A DNA stretch of 38,881 nucleotides, taken from assembly GCA_947499005.1 (NCBI GenBank), contig CANMML010000034.1, positions 1-38,881 on the forward strand, in the 5' to 3' direction. The stretch comes from an uncultured Aquimarina sp. (GTDB lineage: Bacteria; Bacteroidota; Bacteroidia; Flavobacteriales; Flavobacteriaceae). Position numbers and translations under genes: made by a program. Below the pieces are notes generated by a model. The model saw only the letters and a program-made list of their open reading frames with translations. It was not told where the DNA came from and made no database searches. This document shows, in pieces, positions 32,809 through 38,881 of this stretch (position 1 is the first letter of the stretch; every line of letters starts with the position of its first letter).

Positions 32809-34248
32809 TTATTCATTCTTAATTACCAAAGTATCTAGTTCTAATTTAAATTGTAACCATTTACGCAATTTATCGGATTGCTGTTCGATAACTTTCTTTT
32901 TCAATTTATCATCCCAATCAACGGTTGCAACTGGCAATGTATCTATAGCTTTTAAATCAGTACGAATTACTTGTGCGAATGATAGCCCATTCAATCCTTC
33001 ATAATTAATTTTTGCCTCATTAGCTAAAGCCAACAACGGCACCTTATTCGCTTTAGACTTTTCCGTTAAATGTTCTATTTCATTTTCAAGCAGCTTGATC
33101 TTAGCATCTTTATCACTCAATACCTTTGTATTTTGAGCATATAAATCCTGCAATACTCCTTCTTTTACTTTGCTCGATAAACTTGAAGTTAATTCATCTG
33201 TTTTGTCCTGCCCTTGACGGACATTAAGTTTTGTCCCTGCCAATCTTTTAATCTCTCCAATCTTCTTTTGCCATTCTGCAATCGTAGTTTCAGGAACCGC
33301 ATTTCCTATCATATACACCTCAAGCTCTTTTTCTTCAAAATTAATATTGTGCTTGATTTGTTCTGCTCCTGGGTAAATAATTACCTCACTTAAATATGCT
33401 TCGGCTTCATTTTTATAAAAAGTACGATCCATTATCCTCAAGAATGTAAACACACTAGGAATAATAAAAGCTAATGCTACTGCAACAACAATACGATTTA
33501 CTTTTTTCCTTCTGCTAGCATTCGCATAACGGGCCATAGGAAATCGCAAGTACTTAACAATAATAAAAGTCGACAATGCAATGAAAACGGTATTAATTCC
33601 AAATAAATACAATGCCCCAAGGAAGTACTTTATATTTCCTGTCGCTAAACCAAACCCTGCGGTACATAAAGGAGGCATTAAGGCTGTAGCAATAGCAACT
33701 CCAAAAATAACCCCTGCCATAGTACCTCGCTTAGATTTTGCAACTACTAGTGCTAAACCCCCAAAAAGTGCTATTAAAACATCTAAAAAAGTAGGCTCTG
33801 TTCTCCCTAAAATCTCGGCATTTGCAATTTGAAGTGGCGTTAATTTAAAATAAATAAAAGCCGTTAGTATCGATAGAAATACCATTACCCCAAAGTTTAC
33901 CAAAGAACGACGGAGTGTATCGATGTCATTAATTCCTACCGACAAACCAATCCCAAGAATCGGCCCCATTAAGGGAGAAATTAACATGGCTCCGATAACC
34001 ACTGCAGTAGAGTTGGTATTTAATCCAATCGATGCAATAAAGATTGAAAAAATAAGAATCCAAGCAGTATGCCCTTTAAATGGAATATCGTTTTTAATCC
34101 CCTCAATTGTTGCCTTGTGATCTGTGTCATGTCTAATATCTAACAATCCAAGTACAAACTCTTTAAATTGTTGCCAAATAGACTTAATATCTTTTTGAAG
34201 CTCTTGATCTCTTCCTGCTTCATCGTTCTTTGGTAATTCTACACTCAT
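32809..34248 (-). CDS. DUF389 family membrane protein
   Basis: A 479-residue protein. Its N-terminal half has five or six helices with DUF389 wording (TAWILIFSIFIASIGLNTNS, AVVIGAMLISPLMGPILGIG, GVIFGVAIATALMPPLCTAG). The second half is soluble and helical with a coiled-coil-like stretch (VLSDKDAKIKLLENEIEHLT). DUF389 proteins have no settled function; transport is presumed. It is followed closely by a small secreted protein gene. Confidence 0.88.
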   Translation of the reverse strand: MSVELPKNDEAGRDQELQKDIKSIWQQFKEFVLGLLDIRHDTDHKATIEGIKNDIPFKGHTAWILIFSIFIASIGLNTNSTAVVIGAMLISPLMGPILGIGLSVGINDIDTLRRSLVNFGVMVFLSILTAFIYFKLTPLQIANAEILGRTEPTFLDVLIALFGGLALVVAKSKRGTMAGVIFGVAIATALMPPLCTAGFGLATGNIKYFLGALYLFGINTVFIALSTFIIVKYLRFPMARYANASRRKKVNRIVVAVALAFIIPSVFTFLRIMDRTFYKNEAEAYLSEVIIYPGAEQIKHNINFEEKELEVYMIGNAVPETTIAEWQKKIGEIKRLAGTKLNVRQGQDKTDELTSSLSSKVKEGVLQDLYAQNTKVLSDKDAKIKLLENEIEHLTEKSKANKVPLLALANEAKINYEGLNGLSFAQVIRTDLKAIDTLPVATVDWDDKLKKKVIEQQSDKLRKWLQFKLELDTLVIKNE

Positions 34249-34336
34249 TCTATATGCTATCTATAGTTATTAATTGCTAGTTGCTGATAAACAAACAACT
34301 ACCCATCTACTCAAATATACAAAAAGCTATTTTTTG

Positions 34337-34933
34337 CTATTTCAACACTTCTACTTCGGCATTAGGCTGAAATAAATATTGCCTCCCCGAATCCATTTCG
34401 GTACACAAATACCGCTTTACTTTTTTGTGTTCAACTCTAAAAATTTGCCCTCTAAAATTAAAGACACTTCCTGGTAATAATTGATATAAATAATGTTTCG
34501 AATCATCTTGTTCATCAAACTGCTTCAAAGCTAATGAGAATTGCGTGTCTGTATCTGAACTTGCCGTAGGATTTTTAAAATGATTCGCTATAATGGGCAA
34601 AATATTCGATGGAAAGATTTCCGGCCTAATAAAAGGCAACATCAACTGCTGAAAAGTATACTTCCATTCTCTTCCATGGGGCTTTATACCACGTCCAAAC
34701 TTTTCAAAAGCTACCAAATGAGCAATCTCATGAATCGTCGTGACTAAAAAACGGTATTTATTTAAAGAAGCGTTTACGGTAATTTGATGCATGCCATTGG
34801 GAAGCTTTCGATAATCTCCATGTTTTGATTGTCGCTGCCCTACAATTTTCAAATACACATTGTTGGCCTTTATCAATTCAAAAACTGGTTCGACAGCTCG
34901 CTCGGGTAAATATTTTTTTAAAACCTCCTCCAT
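34337..34933 (-). CDS. SprT-like zinc metalloprotease domain protein
   Basis: A 198-residue protein with the SprT-like motif HEIAHLVAFEKFGRGIKPHG (HExxH, with the downstream His in PHGREW as the third ligand). The C-terminal part has the beta strands of the family. SprT-like proteins in bacteria are of unclear role; eukaryotic SPRTN cuts DNA-protein crosslinks. A cytoplasmic location is expected, as there is no signal peptide. Confidence 0.85.
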   Translation of the reverse strand: MEEVLKKYLPERAVEPVFELIKANNVYLKIVGQRQSKHGDYRKLPNGMHQITVNASLNKYRFLVTTIHEIAHLVAFEKFGRGIKPHGREWKYTFQQLMLPFIRPEIFPSNILPIIANHFKNPTASSDTDTQFSLALKQFDEQDDSKHYLYQLLPGSVFNFRGQIFRVEHKKVKRYLCTEMDSGRQYLFQPNAEVEVLK

Positions 34934-34991
34934 GAAACACCAAATATAAACACCCTAATTTAATTTAGGGCTCAAACAAGACTGATAAGTA

Positions 34992-35145
34992 TTAGGGCGT
35001 TCCCTTCGGTCGGGCTATCCACTATATCTTTTTCTTGTCTACACTTCGACTGCGCTCAGTGTGACAAGGAAAATCAAGTTCACCCAACTAATCTGACTGC
35101 GCTCAGCGTAGACAAGAAAAAGGATGCCGTTACTATCCCTAACGC
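34992..35145. repeat. Composite intergenic repeat element
   Basis: Outer arms: TTAGGGCGTTCCCTTCGGTC with following CGGGCTATCC on the left, and GGATGCCGTTACTATCCCTA with following ACGC on the right; the inner stem is CTTTTTCTTGTCTAC (35028-35042) / GTAGACAAGAAAAAG (35108-35122). Between them lie two copies of the CGACTGCGCTCAG repeat also found around the GIY-YIG gene (35043-35065 and 35094-35107). Such elements are common between flavobacterial genes. No gene in this gap. Confidence 0.75.
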
Positions 35146-35192
35146 AACATCTTCTAGTGAACTATTCAACTAACAACAATTTGCCGTATGCA

Positions 35193-35831
35193 CTATGGTT
35201 CAACATCCATTTTCAGTGCATATTTCGTTAAGCCCGCGATATTTTTGACGTTTAATTTAAGAATCAAATTTTTACGGTAACTCTCTACAGTATGCTTACT
35301 GATAAATAATTGATCTGCAATTTCTTGAGTTGTATATTCTTCCGCAATTAATTTTATCACCTCTGTTTCTCTCTTTGTAAGTTTCACCTTAACAAGATCA
35401 TTATTCTTTTTACTTTCTAGGTATTTATTTTCAATCTCTTTGGAAAAGTACTTTTCTCCTTTAAGCACTAATTCTATGGCATGAAAAAACTCTGTTTTAG
35501 TAGCGTCTTTTGGGATATAACCATCGACACCTAAGTTGATCAATGCATCTGTTTTATAAGGATCATTATGCATACTAACGATTAGCACCTTAATCGCTGG
35601 GTTGGTTGTTTTAATCTGCTTCGTTAATGAAATTCCATTAATCTCTGGCATAGAAATATCTGAAAGAATAAGATCAACATTTTCTTGTTCCCCTGTTTTT
35701 AAAAACTCGAGAACATCTTTGCCTTTATTAGATGCTAACAGAATATTGTATTTTTCACGAGTATTTAGAATACTAAGAATTCCTTCCAAATACATATTGT
35801 GATCATCAACTATAACTAGATTATGAACCAT
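35193..35831 (-). CDS. LuxR/NarL-type response regulator
   Basis: A 212-residue regulator: receiver domain with VIVDDHNMY, phospho-acceptor Asp in LILSDISMPEING and Lys in YIPKDATKTE; C-terminal LuxR helix-turn-helix (LTKRETEVIKLIAEEYTTQE, ISKHTVESYRKNLILKL). No histidine kinase lies nearby, so it is an orphan in this window. Target genes unknown. Confidence 0.9.
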   Translation of the reverse strand: MVHNLVIVDDHNMYLEGILSILNTREKYNILLASNKGKDVLEFLKTGEQENVDLILSDISMPEINGISLTKQIKTTNPAIKVLIVSMHNDPYKTDALINLGVDGYIPKDATKTEFFHAIELVLKGEKYFSKEIENKYLESKKNNDLVKVKLTKRETEVIKLIAEEYTTQEIADQLFISKHTVESYRKNLILKLNVKNIAGLTKYALKMDVEP

Positions 35832-35933
35832 TGTATATAAAGTTTCGAGCTTGATTAATCAATTTGCTTGTTAACGACTGGTGCATGCCTAAAACATAGA
35901 GCAACTGATTAGCCTTAGATTTTAATTTGACAC

Positions 35934-36071
35934 TCAGCTAAATATACTGTTTTGCTTTCGAAGTGTAGGTGAAGGTTTACCTAAAAAGTTCGCATTTATT
36001 TCTCCTAGTTTTTCAGAAATGCTAGTTATTAGTTTTAAAATTAATGGAGTAATATCATAAGGCGGCTTCAT
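35934..36071 (-). pseudogene. Remnant of a second Fic family gene (N-terminal piece only)
   Basis: A 45-codon frame from an ATG: MKPPYDITPLILKLI, then SISEKLGEINANFLGKPSP and TLRKQNSIFS, then a stop. This matches the conserved start of many Fic proteins (PPYxIT, ISExxGE, SPxLRKxNRI), but the frame ends exactly where the family continues toward the inhibitory motif. The frame also stays open upstream of the ATG for about 65 codons. No Fic core motif HPFxxGN is found in the neighbourhood. The rest of the 432-base gap 35832-36263 shows nothing else. Confidence 0.6.
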
Positions 36072-36263
36072 TTCAATAGTATCATTTGATAGTATTAAAA
36101 GTACTCTCTTTAAGTTTAAGACAAAAAAAACTTCTTTTTTATTGAGCCTAGCTTCGATTATAAGAAACTTAAGACAGAAGGCAAGCCTTAATTTATATTT
36201 GATACGATGCCCAATAACGTATAAAACCTTCGAATTTTATAGCTGGCAATCGCCTTTGATGCT

Positions 36264-36869
36264 TTAACTACACCTTTTCCCTAAATGAAAAATGGGTCTG
36301 TATGCATAATAGTGTAAAACTTCTTCTAAAGCCATTTTAAGAGCTTTGTTTATTGGCAGGATGATATTTCTGAATTTTAAATCTATCTGATTTAATTGCA
36401 TATAGTATTCTGTAAATACAGGAACATAAAGTCCTTTAGTGATTGCCTCTGAAGCCGAATTATAATTATCTGCTTGACCTTCTTTTATAATTTGACAAGT
36501 AGCTAATCTTAGATTTCCGTATTTATCCGTATTGGCTGCAAATCCAAATAATCTACAAATTAAACCTCGGTATTTGTAATTACTACAACGACCTTGATCA
36601 ATAACAGATAAAGGTTTATAAATTAAACAGGTCGAACTTTTATTTTTATTAAGCTTAACGATGGTCTTTTCTGCTTGTCCATTTAAAAATAAGTGAAAAG
36701 CCCATGGTAAAAATTCTATCGGAGAAGCTTCTACATCGGGATAAGTACAACATTTCCCACAACCAGAAACACATCCAAGACCTGATGATTGCTCAAACTG
36801 AGCGGTTTCTTGTTCTAATTTAGAAAAAAGACTTTCTACTAATTGAACTTTTCGCTCTATCGACATCAT
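36264..36869 (-). CDS. YkgJ family cysteine-cluster protein
   Basis: A 201-residue protein with CVSGCGKCCTYPDVEASPIE (about 32-51), the YkgJ-type Cys cluster thought to chelate zinc or iron, with later Cys in CSNYKYRGLICRLFG and ATCQI. The function of the family is unknown. It stands alone. Confidence 0.82.
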   Translation of the reverse strand: MMSIERKVQLVESLFSKLEQETAQFEQSSGLGCVSGCGKCCTYPDVEASPIEFLPWAFHLFLNGQAEKTIVKLNKNKSSTCLIYKPLSVIDQGRCSNYKYRGLICRLFGFAANTDKYGNLRLATCQIIKEGQADNYNSASEAITKGLYVPVFTEYYMQLNQIDLKFRNIILPINKALKMALEEVLHYYAYRPIFHLGKRCS

Positions 36870-37034
36870 TTTTTACCGAAGGTAGACTTAATATCCTCAA
36901 AAAGTTCGATTTATCGTTTTAAGTTCTTCCGCAGACCAGAGATGTTAAAGGTATTATTATCAATAGCGTATATATGCTAGTGTGTGAGAAGTTCGGGCAG
37001 CAAAACTAACATGACGATATAATGTTAGTACAAG

Positions 37035-37412
37035 TTATTTTTTTTGTCTTCGTTTAGATTCATAAGGTTTTGTTTCATCTAAGTATATAGCTTCATTTAA
37101 AACTTCTTTGATAATATCCAAACGCATCTCTTTCAAGTCAGAAATCTCAATGCTTCTTAGTTGTTTTCGTCCATTACTTTTTAAAAAATCTTGATTATTA
37201 GATAATTCATTCCCTCTCATAAATGCCAATTCAACCCTTTCATTTTTTATAGGCTTCAAATAACAAATCCAACTCTTTTTATAATAACAAGGATTCTTGA
37301 AGGTTACTTTATCTGTAAGTAAAAATTCAGTTGTCAACATTTTATGGAAAAACAACATAATCTCTCTCTGAGAAGTCTCCGATTGATAAATTAAATTTTC
37401 AACTTCCGTCAT
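37035..37412 (-). CDS. DUF1801 family protein
   Basis: A 125-residue protein with the DUF1801/YdhG-like pattern: an early helix (QREIMLFFHKMLTTE), then FKNPCYYKKSWICYLKPIKN and VELAFMRGNELSNN, and a basic tail (SKRRQKK). Family function unknown. It lies 24 bases after the HAD gene on the same strand and is probably co-transcribed. Confidence 0.75.
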   Translation of the reverse strand: MTEVENLIYQSETSQREIMLFFHKMLTTEFLLTDKVTFKNPCYYKKSWICYLKPIKNERVELAFMRGNELSNNQDFLKSNGRKQLRSIEISDLKEMRLDIIKEVLNEAIYLDETKPYESKRRQKK

Positions 37413-37436
37413 ATTTTCCTAATTAATAATAGTGGT

Positions 37437-38093
37437 TTACAAAGTGTTGTGTTCTTCTATTATACGGATAAGTTTTTCCATATTATCAATGGTATAGTTT
37501 ACAGTTCTAATAGTTACAACATCAGTTTTGATGGGTTCAAATAATACTGTTTTCATCCCTGCTGCTAGTCCAGCTTCAAGCCCTTTCGCACTATCTTCTA
37601 CGACTAGACATTCGTAGGGCTTAAATCCCATGCTTTTAGCTGCATGAAGAAATATTTCAGGATCAGGCTTCCATGATTTAATTTCATAAGAGCTGTAAAT
37701 ATTGTTTCTAAAATATTTCTCTATATCAGTAATGCTAAGAGCTTGTCTAATCTTTTTGAGAGGCCCGCTAGAAGCTACACATATTGGAATATTTAATGTT
37801 TCTAATGCGTTAACCACTCCTTTGCAGGGTTTCAATTCCTTTTCAAAAAGTGACTCAGTTAACGACCTATATTCTTTAACAAAATTATCATCTAATATGA
37901 TATTATACTCCTTCTGTATTGAATCAAGAATATCAGCTAATTTCCCTCCTCTATATTTCCCCATCATAATTTGAGCAGAAGTTTCTACACCATAATCTTT
38001 AAGCTTAATTTCCAGTGCCAAATTACAGAGAAGCTCACTATCCACAAGCGTTCCATCACAATCAAATATTATGCATTCAATTTTTTCTCTCAT
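37437..38093 (-). CDS. HAD-superfamily phosphatase (beta-phosphoglucomutase-like group)
   Basis: A 218-residue HAD hydrolase: motif I FDCDGTLVDSE (nucleophile Asp and acid Asp), motif II VASSGP, motif III Lys in EIKSWKPDPEIF, motif IV VVEDSAKGLEAGLAAG. A longer in-frame start at 38162 would add 23 hydrophobic residues not found in the family, so the ATG at 38093 is chosen. It probably acts on a sugar phosphate; the substrate is not visible. Confidence 0.88.
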   Translation of the reverse strand: MREKIECIIFDCDGTLVDSELLCNLALEIKLKDYGVETSAQIMMGKYRGGKLADILDSIQKEYNIILDDNFVKEYRSLTESLFEKELKPCKGVVNALETLNIPICVASSGPLKKIRQALSITDIEKYFRNNIYSSYEIKSWKPDPEIFLHAAKSMGFKPYECLVVEDSAKGLEAGLAAGMKTVLFEPIKTDVVTIRTVNYTIDNMEKLIRIIEEHNTL

Positions 38094-38297
38094 TGTAATT
38101 AACAGTGAATATATCCAACCGTTTGCACTAAAGTTCAAGAAACTTCGGTAAGACCAGAACACATACCTTTTTGTTTATTACTAATTTAGTTTATTATGTA
38201 ATATAAACGAGGCTAGCAAAAAAGTATAGTACCTTCCTTGAAATGATCATATCTTATATAACGTATTATAGTTCTCAGGATATTTATCTATTATCAA

Positions 38298-38338
38298 ACA
38301 ACTCATTAAATCCGATTGTAGTGAATTTAATGAGTTGT
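38298..38338. terminator. Inverted repeat after the tail-fibre-like gene
   Basis: Perfect 14-bp arms ACAACTCATTAAAT (38298-38311) / ATTTAATGAGTTGT (38325-38338), 28 bases past the stop of the minus-strand gene. The following minus-strand sequence is only weakly T-rich, so it is a probable but not classic terminator. Confidence 0.6.
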
Positions 38339-38365
38339 GTAATTGTTACCGGTGTTGTAAGCAGT

Positions 38366-38881
38366 TTACTTTTTTATTAATGATTTCAATTCATCAATCT
38401 CTTTTTGCTGCTGAATTGTATAAAGAGTTAACTCTTCGATTTTTTGGAGTAATTTAATATTCATTTCAGCTAATAGAAGACCATTCGTTTGCATTTCATT
38501 TGCCGAAGCAATTTCAGGTAAATGTTTATTTTCTTTAATATATTTCTCTACTTTTTTTAACGAAGGGAGGTTATATTTTTTTTCAAAAACAAAGTCCGCT
38601 CCAGCATTAATGGTAACAAGAACTTCTTGAGAATGAATTTTACCAGCAACAGTAAGCTTCGAATCTGGGTTTAAAGTTCCAATACCAATATTACCTTTTG
38701 GAAAAAGGACATCTCCACTATCGTTGTGTAAATACAAATTACTATTTCCTTGAGATCCATAACCAATAAACCCCATCCTAGAATTTACGTCTTTGAATTC
38801 GATATAGCTAGCGGCTTCATTGCCATCTTGTTTATCTTTTAAACTAACGATAGGACTATCATCATATATTTGAAGCTTCCT
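38366..38881 (-). CDS. Tail-fibre-like surface protein, C-terminal part (cut by window edge)
   Basis: The frame stays open from the window edge, so at least 171 residues are present and the start lies outside. It has GNIGIGTLNPDSKLTVAGKI (a repeat common in tail-fibre and adhesin-like proteins), then FVFEKKYNLPSLKKVEKYI, KHLPEIASANEMQ and EMNIKLLQKIEELTLYTIQQ. This C-terminal block is shared by many flavobacterial secreted proteins and ends in a coiled coil. The internal ATG at 38776 is not the likely start. Role unknown; cell-surface or phage-derived. Confidence 0.8.
   Translation of the reverse strand, partial: RKLQIYDDSPIVSLKDKQDGNEAASYIEFKDVNSRMGFIGYGSQGNSNLYLHNDSGDVLFPKGNIGIGTLNPDSKLTVAGKIHSQEVLVTINAGADFVFEKKYNLPSLKKVEKYIKENKHLPEIASANEMQTNGLLLAEMNIKLLQKIEELTLYTIQQQKEIDELKSLIKK

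Noticed and set aside
38094..38162. Longer N-terminus for the HAD phosphatase
   Set aside because: It would add 23 residues before the nucleophile motif that HAD proteins of this group do not have.
1..38881. Riboswitches, rRNA genes, prophage or replication origin
   Set aside because: Nothing matching these was seen by eye; the tail-fibre-like fragment at the right edge alone does not show a prophage.

Overview
The window reads as a chromosomal segment of a marine-type flavobacterium (Bacteroidota, Flavobacteriia). The support is: AT-rich DNA; promoters with the Bacteroidota -7 motif TAnnTTTG and few Shine-Dalgarno sites; TonB receptors with an N-terminal CarboxypepD_reg domain; a type IX secretion sorting domain; a DNA polymerase III alpha chain with a fused N-terminal exonuclease; and a possible decayed agarase-like gene. 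No species is claimed.

Layout. (1) 1-12500 looks like a phosphate-starvation locus. It holds an outer-membrane TonB receptor with a beta-helix lipoprotein, a free-standing CarboxypepD_reg protein, two paralogous 118-residue secreted proteins, a PiT phosphate transporter whose PhoU-like tail is out of frame at an A9 tract, and a PhoB/PhoR-type two-component pair. Almost every promoter here carries direct repeats of TNACATT with an 11-bp period, a strong Pho-box candidate. A DUF4172 Fic enzyme sits inside the locus. (2) 12500-20900 is housekeeping: trmB, a LysE-family exporter, an alkyltransferase-like protein, a small zinc-finger protein, a GIY-YIG nuclease embedded in dispersed repeats, dnaE and a tiny sorting-domain protein. 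(3) 20900-25300 has a DUF559 nuclease bracketed by inverted repeats. It is followed by a probable zinc-uptake operon on the minus strand (lipoprotein, ZnuD-like receptor, Fur/Zur-type repressor), divergent from a DoxX-like membrane protein across a perfect 51-bp palindrome. (4) 25400-28100 has trxA, tag, a DUF58 gene and two identical tRNA-Asp genes, each with its own promoter and terminator. (5) 28100-38881 is mixed accessory and housekeeping sequence: a decayed gene, a small MscS-like channel, MlaE/MlaF lipid transporter subunits, a Dabb lipoprotein, DUF389, SprT-like, an orphan LuxR-type regulator, a Fic-domain remnant, YkgJ-like, DUF1801, a HAD phosphatase, and the 3' end of a tail-fibre-like protein cut by the window edge.

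The two most coherent systems are the phosphate locus (outer-membrane uptake, inner-membrane PiT, PhoB/R control, shared operator repeats) and the zinc locus (self-contained regulator, operator, receptor and lipoprotein). The most novel-looking pattern is that both small nuclease genes (GIY-YIG and DUF559) are bracketed by inverted intergenic repeats, each with its own repeat type. This resembles the arrangement of REP elements with RAYT transposases, but with nuclease folds.
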